Assembly: GCA_039602395.1 (NCBI GenBank)
Contig: JBCNJP010000012.1
Coordinates: forward strand, 30,738,454-30,802,453
From: Deinandra increscens subsp. villosa
Lineage: Eukaryota; Streptophyta; Magnoliopsida; Asterales; Asteraceae
DNA: 64,000 bases
Reading direction: 5' to 3'
The position numbers were made by a program, and so were the translations under genes. The notes under the pieces were generated by a model that saw nothing but the letters and a program-made list of their open reading frames with translations, did no database searches and was not told the origin of the DNA. Positions within the stretch are counted from its first letter, which is position 1. Each line of letters opens with the position of its first letter. This document shows positions 1 through 11,441 of the stretch, piece after piece.

Positions 1-9
1 AAAACTTTC

Positions 10-215
10 CAGAATTGGAAACTTTCTAAATCGTGAAAGTTGCCAAAATTGGAAACACGAGTCGAAATAGGGACTGCGAAAATTAGAAACCAATGAAATT
101 GGGAAAGTTACCAAAGTTGGAAACACGAGCCAAAATAGATTTGCCAAAATTGGGGACTTGCTAAATTGGAAAACTTTCCTAAAATAGAAATAAACTCAAA
201 AGGAGAAACCCTAAA
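10..215. repeat. Short degenerate repeat, CCAAAATTGGAAAC-like
   Basis: About six imperfect copies of a 14-18 bp unit reading roughly CCAAAATTGGAAAC are strung along the first 200 bases. Several are followed by ACGAG. No ORF is present. By position this would be internal sequence of the copia element whose 5' LTR lies at 564-1692, but nothing coding confirms that. Confidence 0.45.
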
Positions 216-550
216 TCTATTTTACAACTCTGAACCCAAAAACAGTGGGCCAAACTAAAGACCTATTCTATTGCAATTGGGCCAAAACCAAAATAGAAAA
301 ACCAATCGCACATAATTTATATAAAATTGGGTCGGGCCAAATACACGTAAAAATTAAAACAATTAAACTATAATATTGCATTATTTGGTGGAATTAAATC
401 GACCAAAATAAAAGAGATGCAATTTATATAATTAATTGATAAAAGTTAATTATTTATATTTTTAATTCGCATCTTTCGGGTATTTACACCAGTTTATGAA
501 TTCTACCGGTTTAAAACATGGCCGGTCTAGATTTGCGTGTGGTGATCAAG

Positions 551-563
551 TTTCTGATATCAC
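551..563 (-). other. Degenerate primer binding site next to LTR
   Basis: Read on the minus strand the bases just past the LTR end are GTGATATCAGAAAC. This resembles the plant tRNA-Met primer site TGGTATCAGAGC with a few mismatches. It lies directly after an LTR end in ...CCCAACA, so the LTR at 564-1692 would be a 5' LTR and its coding body would lie to the left, off the window. Confidence 0.5.
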
Positions 564-1692
564 TGTTGGGTTTGCCAGTGGTATTCGGGTCACCGGTAAT
601 AATTTTAATTTTATTAAAACCCGTTTGTTAACTACATTTTACCGAATATAGTTTTAGTTGATTAAACCGGTTAATCAAATCAGAGTAATGGAAGCAATAT
701 ATATGTTTAATAACAACGCAAAAAACCAGTGACAATTAAAACAGCAAGATCAAATCACCAACAACACTAATCAATGTTTCAACGCATAAACAATGAATCA
801 GATATAATTGTGATAATGAGCAAAACAATTATATCTAACCATAATCATTATATCTGAGCTAGTGTCGAAAACTTACCAGAGATATACAGTCTCGGGTTGA
901 TCAGGTGATCACAGTAGAAAACAACACGAGGGACACCAGGGGATGATGGCAGCGTGAGTCGGGGGTGGCGCGACGGTGGAGAGGCGGCAGTCGATGGTGG
1001 TTGGCACACAGTATGCACCCGGCGAGCGATGTGAGGCCTGATATTGGTGTGTGGTCGCAGAAGGGGTATGCGACCGAGAAGGGCGCTAACCAAACTCGGG
1101 TGGCCAGCGGCGATCGGAACGTCGCCGGTGTGGGTTATGACAACAGGTAGAAGCCGGAAGGCGGCGGTCGTAGCCTGGGCTGGTGGCCTGCGGTGGCTTG
1201 GTCGCAACAGAGGAAGAGGGATCGAGTTTTAGAGAGAGATAAAAGTCTAACCTAAAACCTCAATAGTGATCCCTTTTTATAGTCTCCAACTAGTTGTAGA
1301 TAAACTACAACTGGTTTTAATCCTATGGATTATCAACCCAGGTTTTAGGATAATTATCTATTAAATAATCAATTATTTAAACCATATATATCCATACACT
1401 AGCTTATAAAACTTAATTAAATAAAACGGGTTTATTCAATTAACTTTATATTTTAGAAATAATAATAAGAGTATTATTTCCACCTATAATTATTATTAAT
1501 AATTTAATAATAATATTTTCTACTAGTTATAATTAATAAATTAACAATAACATTAATAAATAAATAAAATTTACGTAAATTATGTTTTCGTAAAAATATC
1601 GATTAACATTTTAAGCGACTTCATTTCTCGTTGCCCTTAGTGTAAGTCTTACAAGTATAACCGGGTCGGGTCTGGACATTCAATATCCAACA
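564..1692 (-). mobile_element. Ty1/copia-type LTR (LTR A), 5' LTR on the minus strand
   Basis: On the minus strand the segment begins TGTTGGATATTG and ends AACCCAACA, giving the TG...CA ends of an LTR, and is followed by a PBS-like sequence. A TATA box lies at 1274-1281 on the minus strand (TATAAAAA), followed by a CT-rich leader and then codon-like CCACCGC-rich sequence; this is the usual promoter/R layout of plant copia LTRs. The inner end aligns by eye with the end of LTR B (6769-8213), so the two are related families. Apparent ORFs of 60-120 codons here are read-through of the GC-rich R/U5 region and are not called as genes. Confidence 0.7.
1274..1281 (-). promoter_or_regulatory. TATA box of LTR A
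   Basis: TATAAAAA on the minus strand, in the context GACTATAAAAAGGG. It is about 40 bases upstream of a run of CTCTCTCT, which is typical at the start of plant LTR transcripts. The position inside the LTR fits a U3/R boundary. Confidence 0.6.
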
Positions 1693-2590
1693 CGTATAAC
1701 ATCCTTCCTAGCGACGGTTTGAGTATCGGTGAAGACTTTACGTCTCTCACCAATGGATCAGGCCCAGTCGGATGATGAATCGAATGAATAGTTGGATGAA
1801 TCGTTAGATGAATGAGAAGAAATGAGATTATCCATATTTTGTTGGATGATTTTTAGAGAAAGAAGGAGAAGAAATGGTGAAAGTGTAGAGGATTTTGGTT
1901 AAAATGTTAATATATAGGTAAACAAATTGAATAACTTTTTTTAAATTGGTCCATTGGTCGAATATATGACCATTTAACGGTCAATTTCAAAAAAAAAAAA
2001 AAAAAAAACCCTCTACGTTGTGTGAATGTCCACGGGAAGTGATCACTTTAACGCAAAATGCCTAAGGTGGGCGACGTTCAACATCATGATCCCCCAATCA
2101 TACCCTCTTGACGCGGTACACCGTATGCCCTAATATTTTGATTGGATCATGGGATAGACTAAATTGATAAATCATTTTATCCTTTGGTATATGTTTTCTC
2201 TTTCAATTAGAATTACGTAGTTAAGATCAAACTACCTAGTTTGATAAATCACTTTTGTTTATAAGTTTTACATGAAAATGACTATGATGAATCAATTTTT
2301 CTTTATTAAGAAAACTGACTATAGTGATGTTATCACCTTAACAAGTAACAACTATGCATTTATCGTCCTTACTTGATGTGCTTCTTGCAATCTTCTTACT
2401 TGTTCTTGACGTCTTTGAAAATCAAAGAAATATCTATATCATCTTACCTGAAATCATTCTCCTTCATCAAATCAAAACCGTCCCTTCTAGTTCTTTATGA
2501 ACTTTATTCTCCATTGCAATGACTATAATTGTTAAAACACTAATAGTAATAATTTTACGTCCAATTAGCTCATATCTACACAAGCAATGG
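1693..2590. other. AT-rich intergenic sequence, no gene seen
   Basis: No supported ORF or element. It holds an 18-base A run near 1990 and ordinary AT-rich DNA. It may be host sequence between insertions or undetected old repeat. Confidence 0.5.
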
Positions 2591-3370
2591 ACTAGGGACG
2601 TTTGGTTTATGGAATTTGTTAGAATTAGATTTGGAATTTGAATTTAAATTCAAAGGAAATGGAATTTGAAGGAATTGGAATCCGAAGGAATTGGATTTAG
2701 AATTACAATTTATAAAAAAAAATAAAAAATGTTAAAAAACCAGACCGACCGGAACCGACTTTGACCGGACCCGTTCCCCGGACTGTACCGACCGGACTCG
2801 ACCCCTAAATAGACCGATTGGACCCGACCCTCAGACCCGATCGGGCCCCTCTACCGGAACGGACCCGACCAGCAGACTAACCGGGCCGACCACTAGACTG
2901 ACTAGACATGACCCTCGGTCAGTTGGGTTCGGGATTCAGGTCCGGTCAGTCAGGCCCGGTCCGGGTGTCGGGTTCGATCTAGGGTCAGGTCTGGCCCGGG
3001 AGTCGGTCTGGTCCAAGGGTTGGGTTCGGTCGGCTCAGTCCAGGGTCGGGTTCGGTCTGGGGGTCGGATCCGGTCGGTCTGTCTAGGGTCCGGTCCGGTC
3101 GGTCCCGTATAAGGGTTGACTCTGAGCGGGTCGGTGCGGTAGTTGTCATCGGTATGGAAGGAATATGAAATCTTTTATTATTATGAATTAATGTGAAATT
3201 CATTAAATGAAGGAATTTGATGAAATTTAATCAAATTCCAATTCGTTATCAACCAAACACGTTAAATGTGAAACTTAAATTCCATGAACCAAACACATTA
3301 TAAAATGAAATTCGAATTCCAATTTCAATAAAATCTCACGAATTCCAACAAAGAATACGAGCGCTAGTTT
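2591..3370. mobile_element. Non-coding DNA element with inverted ends and a C-rich/G-rich foldback core
   Basis: The left edge has GTTTGGTTTATGGAATTTG; the right side has the inverted counterpart AAATTCCATGAACCAAAC near 3278-3296, and the outermost bases read ACTAGGG and CGCTAGT. Between them lies a core of about 380 bases. The left half is rich in GACCGG/ACCCGACC and the right half in the complement GGTCGG/GGGTTCGG, so one strand could fold back on itself. Flanking arms are AATTC-rich. No transposase is present. A hAT-like or foldback non-autonomous element is my best guess; a diverged element of another superfamily is possible. Confidence 0.5.
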
Positions 3371-3399
3371 TTAACATTAGGCCTAGGATGGATTTTGAT

Positions 3400-3560
3400 T
3401 TTAGAGTAAATTACGGATTTTGTCCCTATGGTTTGACCCAGATAACGATTTTAGTCCAAAATTTTCAGTTGTAACAATGTTTTCCTTGTGGTTTTCAATT
3501 TGTCTCAGTTAAGTCCAAAACCTAACACCGTTTAAATTTTCTGTTAGATTTTGAATAAAT
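3400..3560. repeat. Dispersed plant repeat of unknown class
   Basis: The stretch around TTTGTCCCTATGGTTTGACC, followed by TAAGTCCAAAACCTAACACCG, resembles a widely dispersed non-coding plant repeat with wording about 'measuring' blocks of TTTGTCCCT...GGTTT. No ORF and no clear termini were seen. The family is not recognised with certainty. Confidence 0.35.
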
Positions 3561-4025
3561 AACCAAAGTGCCCTTATAATTAAAAAAACCTAAACTAAAT
3601 TCTAAAGTCATTCACCATAACCTCTGATTTCATTCTTCCACCTAAAAAATTGATAAACACCATTTCATCCCCACCTAACCTAATGAATTTATGTTTGTTC
3701 ATCTACACCTAAAATCCACACCTGATGAATTTTAGAACCTAAGAAACAAAGATTCGACGGTGTTGGAGGTTACGTCCGATGGTCTGACAGTGGTGGTCAT
3801 TACGTCTAAGGTTATGTTTGAGAGTGCTTATTTGAGTGCAAAAGTGCTTTTAGCTAAAAGCACTTATTAACTTATGACTTTTTCAAAAGGAGTTTTTAAA
3901 AAATTGTTTGGATTAGCTTTTGTGGTGAGAAAAGTTGATAAGTTTTTTTTTTTAAATGTTTGCTTATCTTATTAATGTAAAATGACTAAAAGGGAAAAAA
4001 GTGGTGAGGCCTTGCGGGTGAAAAA

Positions 4026-6332
4026 TGTCACATCCCAACCGACGAAGGAAACGTCAGGGCAAGATTAGATTGCCCAAAAGCTCATGACAACTAAACTAAG
4101 ATGTCAATATTTAAATAACACAAATTTTATTGATAATCAAATGTCATTACATAAACTTGAAATTCAAACATAATATAAATGATTCAACTATGTCTTGTTG
4201 AGAAATTAACCAAGTCCAAAACCCTATGTGGAACAACTTGGATCAAGCATTGACATTTCCTGCAACATGTATAAGATAGGGTAATCTACAAAGTTGGTGA
4301 GTAATCACAGGTTTACTATGTAACATGATATATAAAATGAAAACATGTGAGTTGTATCATATGATAGAATGATATGAAAGATCAACATACTAGATAAAAT
4401 GACAACATGAAAATAATGCATAAACAACCCTCAATGAAAATGATTCCCTAACCCGAAGGTTAGACTATATGAAATATGTCTCAAACACCCAACTCCAAAA
4501 TTGGTCAAGTTGAGTGGGTTGCCAGCTAATAGATTCATCTTTGATTTCCCAAGCCTTACGTTAATGTTTATGCGACATGACATACATGTAACACTATGAA
4601 AAACATGAAATCCCAACACACTGACAAGTTATTCTAGAATGAAATCCTACACGCATTCACACATATGGTCTACAATCGCATTATATGAAAATCACAAAAA
4701 TCAATAGATTGATATATGATACATGTTGCACCCCAAAATGTAAAACACGAAAAAGGATCAAGGATTATTCACTTGATAGGTTGAAGAGTTTCCACGAAAT
4801 AACGCGAGAATGATAATAGTAGTCCCGAAGATCAACCTAAAGGAAAACGAGAGGACCTAGTTGAATAACGAAGCTAGGAGACTAGGGGTTCGTGGGCATT
4901 TGGGGTTTTGTTTTAAATGCAATGTTATGTTTGTGACTTGATTAATAGTACGAGGATGAATGACTTGTAAGAACAATATATGAAGTTGAAATGTATTTAT
5001 GCTAAAATGTTATAACTATCACCAAGTGATGTAATATACACTAATTATAAAAGAAATTTTGTAATAGGATCCAATGATTAAGGAACCATCATAAATTTTA
5101 TTATGATTTATAGTTAACATTCAAGTGATAAATTTTTCTATCATGTGATATTTATATATATAGAAAAGTATATGTAAATACTTAGAGGATAATAACAAGT
5201 AATAAATAGACAAAAGATTATAAACATATTCTAATTGCAACAATCGTGATTTAGAAATAAATGATATTAAAATGCTTAAGTTAAACTAATTAACTATGAA
5301 ATAACTTAAGGAAAACCTGAAATTAACATAGGGGTTTTGTAGATGATGAAATACTAAGTGAAATGGACTACATACTTGCTGAATTTGACGGAGAATTGAA
5401 CCCGGAATTGCACGAACAAGTTTGGAGCCCTAGAATTTGGGGGGTTTTTATTGCCTTTATAAAACTCGAAATTGTGAGAGAGTTTTGATGCGTGGGAGGG
5501 TCTAAAAACAATTAACGGTCTCAATTTATAGTGGTAGGGGTCGGAGCTGGGTCAATTGAGAGCTTTAACATTGTTTTAATGGAGGTTTTAAGAAAATGGA
5601 GGTTTTGAGTAAAAATCTTTAATTAGGAGCGGTTTTTTGGTGATTAAGGTACCATTATACTCGCCTCTTGATTTGGGACTTGAAACCAATGTCATAATAT
5701 GGTTTTAATTGTGATAAATGGTCAAGAAATGGAGGTCAAAGATGATTATGGCCGAAGTTAAAGAAGAAAGAAAGAAAGGAAAAAAAATACAGGCGCATAG
5801 AGGAAGGGAAGGAAGATGGAAGAGAACACGCGCTGGTTTTGGTATATCAAATCTCGAGTCTGGAATAATTCACTAATTCAAATTTGGCCTAATGGTTAGG
5901 TGCGTGGTATGTGAGTTGGAGGTCCCTACTTCGAATCCAGTGGTCTTCATTTTTTTTTCTTTTTTTAGCTTAATACACCTCATTAAAGTCTCATAATTTA
6001 TGTTTTTAACCTCGATCTTTCGCATAGCTTTATTTGCAAATTAATTACGGGCGTAAAATAAATTTGACATCTGAAATTATAAAACTATTTAGAAGTTTAT
6101 CAAAATTACATAAATGGCCCAAACTTTCAATATTTACAACTTTAACCCAAAACTTTCATACGACTATATTTTTTTTTCAAATTATGTGCGTAACTCGTAT
6201 TGCCCATATTTGCCACATATATAGCATTCTTATGTCCCGGTCTAACTTCAATAAATTGAAAGCTTGTAATAATGAAATCAGAATTATCGAAATGGATTTG
6301 GTTTCCGGTTCTGAAACAAGCGGATGTTAACA
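4026..6332 (-). mobile_element. Solo LTR of a Ty3/gypsy element with AAAAA target duplication
   Basis: The segment starts TGTCACATCCCAACCGAC and ends TGTTAACA, flanked by AAAAA at 4021-4025 and AAAAA at 6333-6337. There is no PBS, polypurine tract or coding region, which is the structure left by recombination between two LTRs. Blocks near 4050-4110 and 6085-6260 align by eye with the LTRs of the gypsy element at 17105-26786, for instance TTATCAAAATTACATAAATG and GCGTAACTCGTATTGCCC, so it belongs to the same broad family but is diverged. Orientation is set by that alignment. It lacks the structured segment found at 17961-18100 of its relative. Confidence 0.85.
5885..5938 (+). other. tRNA-like A box / B box pair inside the solo LTR
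   Basis: TGGCCTAATGG (A-box-like) is followed 32 bases later by ACTTCGAATCC (B-box-like), matching the spacing and wording of RNA polymerase III internal promoters. It is not a complete tRNA: acceptor stem and anticodon arm are not convincing. An equivalent is at 19353-19405 in the related LTR. Confidence 0.5.
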
Positions 6333-6768
6333 AAAAAGACGGGCATATTAGTAATTTTCATTTCAAAAAACCAAAAGGAGCTTTAAAATCCAAGTTTTCT
6401 TAGCTTTTGAAAGATAGTTTTTTCTCCTTCATAAAAAGCCAAAATCAAAAGTGCTTATAGACTACCCAAATAATATTTTTAACTTATTGACTTTTTAAAA
6501 AGCCAATAAGTCAATAAGGAGTTTTCAAATGGAGTCCCAAATATGCTCTAACAATGATGGCAGCGACTTGTTCTGGTCGTGACAAGATAATGGAGTCCGT
6601 CTTCTGGTGCGATTCTGATGGGGGTGGAAGCAGCCGGTGATGGCAGTTCTAGGGGGTAGCCAGCAGTAAAGGGTTATGCTTCTTGCACCGTCATCACCGA
6701 CTATCACTGCCGAGACACCACTTTCCACCACCATACTCCTCCGTCGCAAACTCCAGCCGCCATACTCG

Positions 6769-8213
6769 TGTTTGGTTTTTATAGTGGGTATCCGGGTTGC
6801 CCGTTAAAATTTATTACCGACTAAATTTACGGGTTAATTAATCAGAATTAATTGCGCAGCAGAAAAGCGTTTTACAACGCAAAGTAGTAAAACCGTAGAC
6901 AGGATCTGATCACCGTGTACGCGTAAATATGGTTAAAATTGAATTGCGTCTAATTTAAGAAATAAATTAGATATACCTTAGCGGAGTCCGAACATCCGTT
7001 CAAGACACCAGGGTTGGATGAATTGGCGCTGGTGTCAATGGCAACTCCCGACTCTAACCGACGAGTTACATCTACAACCGACTGTGAAAGCGGACCTCAG
7101 GCACCACGCCCGCGTTCAGCGAGTGAAACGTTGGTGGTGGCGGTAACGAAACCATGCCATGGATCATGGCATTCCAATCAAATGGTTCCGCCATGCATGA
7201 CGACGAAATCAACGTCACATCGATTTCGGCCGATGTGCGTGGAGGCGGCGAAGCAAGTGGCGTAACGGCTGCGGTACAAAGTGGCGTCGGACACTTGGAA
7301 CTTTCATCGGATTGGATGGTGGCGTCATGCGACGGCTCAAACATAGGCCTCGGTGGCGTAGGTAAAGCGAGAACCACCTCGCGGTGGTCCTCGCCGATTG
7401 TGAAAACGGGACCTCAGGCACCACGCCCGCGTTTACCGAGTGAACCAACGGTGGTGGCGGTAACGAAACCATGCCATTAATCATGGAATTCCAATCAAAA
7501 GGTTTCACCCTGTATGACGACGAAACCGACGTCACATCTATTTCGTCCGACACGCGTGGAGGCGGCAGAGCAAGTGGCGTAACAATGGCGGCACAAAGTG
7601 GCGCTGGCCACTTGGAACTTTCACCGGATTGGACGGTGGCGGCACGCAACGGCTCAAACTTAGGCCTCGGTGGCGCGGGTAAAGCGAGAACCACCTTGCG
7701 GTGGTCCTCACCGAACTTTAATGAGGCAACGATCAATCGTGGATCTCTTTTCACCATGTAGTGGTGACGAGCGACGGGATGGTGGTGGTTTGTGGTGGCG
7801 CCAAAAAAGAGAAGGAGAAAGTGTGGGTGTGTGTTTGACGACGAGGAAGGGAGAGGAGGCTCCCAAATCGCAATTAGGGTTTAAGCTCCCTAATTCCCTT
7901 CCTTTTAATCATTTTCGATGGACCATTAGGCAATCTAAGCCCATCTCGCGTCTAATTACACTAAACCCAATGATATTACTAGTCCATTAACCCGGTCACA
8001 ACTAGAGAATATCCCGTCGAAATTTCTCGCAAACAATTTTACGAGAAAGATTGTTTCATTACATTTATTAAATAACAATTATTTATTTTAACCGTTTATT
8101 ATTCAATTAACCGGTAATTAATCATTTTAGTTCGTTGACTCCGTTGTAACTCTTTCGGGTCGAAACCGGGTCGGTTACAATAAATGTCGGGTCAGGACAA
8201 CTAATATCCAACA
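6769..8213 (-). mobile_element. 3' LTR of copia-1 (LTR B)
   Basis: Minus-strand ends are TGTTGGATATTAG and ...AAACCAAACA. It directly follows the polypurine tract AAGTGGGAGAC. The first bases match LTR A (564-1692) and LTR C (from 15869) in wording and in the following GTAACCGACCCGG; the other end aligns with LTR A. Candidate 5-bp flank ACTCG at 6764-6768 has no partner because the 5' LTR is missing. The interior is GC-rich and yields several overlapping open frames of 60-180 codons on both strands, which I regard as non-coding artefacts of a CCACC-rich R region and of the internal duplication at 7080-7713. Confidence 0.8.
7080..7713. repeat. Two-copy direct tandem duplication (~317 bp) inside LTR B
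   Basis: GACCTCAGGCACCACGCCCG occurs at 7093 and again at 7410; the sequence after each runs in parallel through GGTGGTGGCGGTAACGAAAC and CACTTGGAACTTTC to GAGAACCACC...GCGGTGGTCCTC. The unit is about 317 bases. The copies have diverged by many substitutions, so the duplication is old. Confidence 0.85.
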
Positions 8214-8224
8214 GTCTCCCACTT
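8214..8224 (-). other. Polypurine tract of copia-1
   Basis: AAGTGGGAGAC on the minus strand, immediately before the LTR start TGTTGGATAT. This is where plus-strand DNA synthesis is primed in LTR retroelements. Confidence 0.8.
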
Positions 8225-8744
8225 AGACTGATCGCGACACTTTAGCGTTGTAGTCAGAGGCACTCTAGCTATGCATAGCTACACCAACTAGTTTCGACAC
8301 TTTAAGTCGTCAGCCAAAGTATATCTGATTGTAATGCAAGCAGATTGATGACTTATGGTAATCGTTGTCATATGTTCCTTTCCATTCTAGTCACAGATGA
8401 ATAATGAGACATGGACTCTCATGTATTAGATTCATCGATTATAATCTCGTTCTCCGATCCAAAGTGAACTAATCAAACACATAATAAGTTTGGGTGAGGC
8501 CTCACACTTCACACTTGTAATCCCTTTTAAGGTTCAAAATCAGAATAGTCTTTGTTTAGATTCGTTCCCACGTCTCTAATTGACTAGGGACATTTAGAAC
8601 AATATCAACAATTGTTCAGGGGTGACTAAACGTATTAACATCGAACACAGTTATGAAACTCTATATTGCATTTACCGATGGAATATGAATAGCAAGAAAA
8701 CTATTATGTGTTCGTACACCCAAATACTAAATCAAAACATGTAT
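8225..8744 (-). other. 3' untranslated region of copia-1
   Basis: About 520 bases between the end of the RNase H reading frame and the polypurine tract. No ORF. It contains TCGACACTTTA... near 8236 and 8297 as a weak repeat. Nothing else is seen. Confidence 0.5.
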
Positions 8745-9180
8745 TTAGCTAATTTAAGCCATATCGCTTCTCTGTGATGATCATGAGTCTTGTGAGTCAT
8801 GGGCTTCGTAAAGGGATCATCTAAGTTTTGATCTTTGTCTACTTTACATATCTTTATTTCATTTCTTTCAACTACTTCTCTGATGTAGTGAAATTTCCTC
8901 AGAATGTGCTTGGCCTTCTTGTGAGACCTGGGCTCTTTGGCTTAAGAAATAGCGCCTGTGTTATCGCACATTATCTGGACTGGTTGCTTGACGCATGGAA
9001 CCACATCGAGATCGGTGATGAACTTCTTCATCTATACTGCTTCCTTGGCAGCTTCTGAGGCGGCTATGTTTCAGATTCAGTAGTGGAATCAGCCACTAAT
9101 GGTTGTTTGGAACTACACCATGAAACAGCACCTCCATTGAGGGTGAATACGTATCCGGACTGCAAGCGTGAATCATCTCA
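8745..9180 (-). pseudogene. copia-1 RNase H domain (broken)
   Basis: Reading leftward from about 9180, conceptual translation gives the copia RNase H signatures: a GYVFTLNGGAVSW-like strand, the S-T-x-S-E turn, a region with EAAKEAVW, a C-D-N-x-x-A segment, KHI and the R-E-V-V-E-R-N terminal helix. It degrades the RNA strand of the RNA/DNA hybrid in reverse transcription. A stop at 9178-9180 separates it from the RT frame, and a further frame change is needed near 8950. It is non-functional as it stands. Confidence 0.75.
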
Positions 9181-10270
9181 GTCAGTCTGAAAACTGGTGT
9201 CGGTGTAACACTTTACAACGAGCTCATCAGTTCCTCCATAGACCAAAAACATCTCACTAGTGTTTCTTAGGTATTTCAGGATGTTCTTCACAGCAGTCCA
9301 GTGAGCTAGACCAAGACTCTGTTGGTACCGACTTGTTAGTCTCAATGCAAACGAGACATCCGGTCGAGTGCAGAGCATGACATACATAATTGAGCCTATA
9401 GAAGCAAATGGGATCGAAGCCATTTGGTTGATCTCCTTCTCCGTTTGAGGAGATTGAGATTTGTTCAAGACAACACTCTTTTTCATAGGGACGACTCCTT
9501 TCTTGGAGTTTCTCATGTTGAACCGTGTTATAATCTTGTCAATCTATGTACTTTGACTGAGACCTAGAAGCCGCTTTGATCGATCTCTGTGAATCTTAAT
9601 TCCCCGAATGAAAGCGGCTTCCCCAAGATCCTTTATAGCGAAACAAGATGAAAGCCATTTCTTAACCTCATTAAGCATGGGGCTGTTGTTTCCTATGATC
9701 AGTATATCATCCACATACAAGATGAGGAATGATATAGCGCTCCTACTTGCTTTTCTATAAACACAAGGCTCATCTTCGTTTTGAGCAATGACAAATTCCT
9801 TGACTTTCTGGTCGAAACGAAGATTCCACCTTTAAGATGCTTGTTTAAGTCCATAGATGGACTTATTGAGTTTGCAAACCCTATTCGGATATTTTGGATC
9901 GACAAAACCATCAGGTTGAACCATGTGTATCTTCAGTGAGTTATCTGTTTAGAAAAGCGTTTTTGACATCCATCTACCATATCTCATAGTCATAGTATGC
10001 GACTATGGCAAGCAATATCCTGATCGATTTGATCGTTGCCACAGGCGAGAAGGTTTCTTCATAGTCAATCCCTTGGGTTTGAGTGAAACCCTTCGCAATA
10101 GGTTTGGACATTTCCATGCATGTCAGTTCTTCTTTTAAAGATCCACTTGCTTCCTACTGCCCGAGAACCGGGGGGTAGCTCAATCAAGTCCCGTACTTGA
10201 TTGTCACACATGGATTGCATCTCAGCGTTCATGGCTTCAAGCCATTTGTCAGATTCCGGATCTTACATTG
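9181..10270 (-). pseudogene. copia-1 reverse transcriptase (broken)
   Basis: RVT_2-type (copia) reverse transcriptase. From about 10270 leftward: the W-x-x-A-M-N-x-E-M entry helix, an L-P-P-G-x-x-x-V-x-x-K-W-I strand, the D-V-K-N-A-F-L catalytic strand near 9960, and L-Y-V-D-D-I-L-I (YVDD active site, about 9690-9715). The C-terminal part at 9178-9516 is an open frame with M-Y-x-M-L-C-T-R-P-D and Y-L-R-N-T connection motifs. The domains lie in different frames with several stops, so it is a relic. It would copy the element RNA into DNA in cytoplasmic particles. Confidence 0.8.
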
Positions 10271-10451
10271 CAGATTTGTAATTAGTAGGTTCATCGCATG
10301 GATTTGCTACTAATAGGGCATCAGAAGCTTCTAGATGACTGAGGTATCTATCAGGTTCCTTTCGTGTCCTCTCACTTCTGCGAACACTTGTGTTTGGGTC
10401 TGATTGTGCGACAACCATTTTTCGGTCAGACACAACGACCATCTCAGGGTT

Positions 10452-11440
10452 TTATGTTTCTTGAATTTCTTCAAGATCCACTAGACCACTATTTGTTCCT
10501 TTGTTGAGAAATTCTTTCTCAAGGAACTTACCCTTCCTTCTGATGAAAATATAGTTTTCTCGAGGATGGTAAAAGTAATAACCGGTATTACTATAGTATC
10601 CGATGAAAATAACCTTTTCACTTCGAGGATCAAGCTTGTTGTCAGATTCGCTAGTGACATAAGCTTCACATCCCCACACCATGAGGTAAGAAAGCTTTGG
10701 AGGAGTACTATGCCATATCTCGTATGGGGTCTTGACCACTTTCTTCGTCAGTGCCAGATGAATTAGGCGAGCAGCGGTTAAAAGAGCATAACCCCAAAAG
10801 GAGTGGGACAAGTTAGTCCTACACATCAATGATCGAACCATGTTCAGCAAGGTTTGATTCCTCCTTTCACTCACGCCATTTAACTGAGGTGTACTGGGAG
10901 GAGTGGGTTGTGAAATGATTCCACAATCCTTGAGATTATAGAGGAACTCATGGCTAAGATATTCACCACCTCTATCCGATCGAAGTATTTTAATAGTTCG
11001 ACTCAGTTGATTCTCTACTTCCTTTTGAAACTCTTTAAACTTGTCAAAATTTTCGTGCTTATGTTTCATCAGATATACGTAAGCATATCTGCTATAGTCA
11101 TCTATAAAATATACGAAGTAGCGTTCATGATTTCTCGTTTTGGTCCGAAAGGGCCCACACACATCAGTGTGTATTAGTCCTAACAGACCATTAGCCCGTT
11201 CACCAACATGGGTGAAGGGTGACTTGGTAAGTTTCCCAGATAAACAAGATTCGCATTCGTCAGAGGAATCTGCATCAGGGGATTCGAGAATCCCAGCAGA
11301 TTGTAGCTTCTTGATGCGGGCCTTTCTTATGTTACCAAGTTGATGATGCCATAACGAGGAATCATTATTATCAACTTTGTTCCATTTAGAAACATGATAG
11401 AGTTGATCGTGTGTTTGAACAATTATCTCATATATACCAT
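10452..11440 (-). pseudogene. copia-1 integrase core
   Basis: The frame 11162-10452 holds about 236 residues of rve-type integrase with the catalytic triad visible: D in FIDDYSRY, D in RSDRGGEYLS, and E in NGVSERRNQ. It continues into the copia-typical F-W-G-Y-A, T-P-Y-E-I-W-H and V-W-G-C-E-A-Y-V strings. Upstream (11163-11440) are the C-x2-C half of the zinc-binding HHCC domain and the GPF(R) start of the core, in the same reading sense. The enzyme inserts element cDNA into chromosomes. The triad is intact although the polyprotein around it is broken. Confidence 0.85.
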
Positions 11441-11441
11441 G

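Larger units (their letters stand above)
3811..6547. mobile_element. hAT-like MITE split in two by a solo LTR
   Basis: The left part (3811-4020) starts GTTATGTTTGAGAGTGCTTA and contains AAAAGTGCTTTTAGC and CTTATTAACTTATGAC. The right part (6338-6547) carries the inverted counterparts (AAAAGTGCTTATAG, AACTTATTGACTTTTTAAAA) and ends CCCAAATATGC. TCTAA sits outside both ends and may be a target duplication. The centre is occupied by the gypsy solo LTR at 4026-6332. There is no coding capacity. The class assignment rests on the end structure only. Confidence 0.5.

Noticed and set aside
848..1232. Open frames of 60-119 codons near 1 kb
   Set aside because: Within LTR A's CCACC-rich R region; no conserved domain.
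7014..7990. Overlapping open frames of 83-180 codons on both strands
   Set aside because: They lie inside LTR B, in GC-rich leader sequence that is tandemly duplicated; open on both strands at once and without any known motif.
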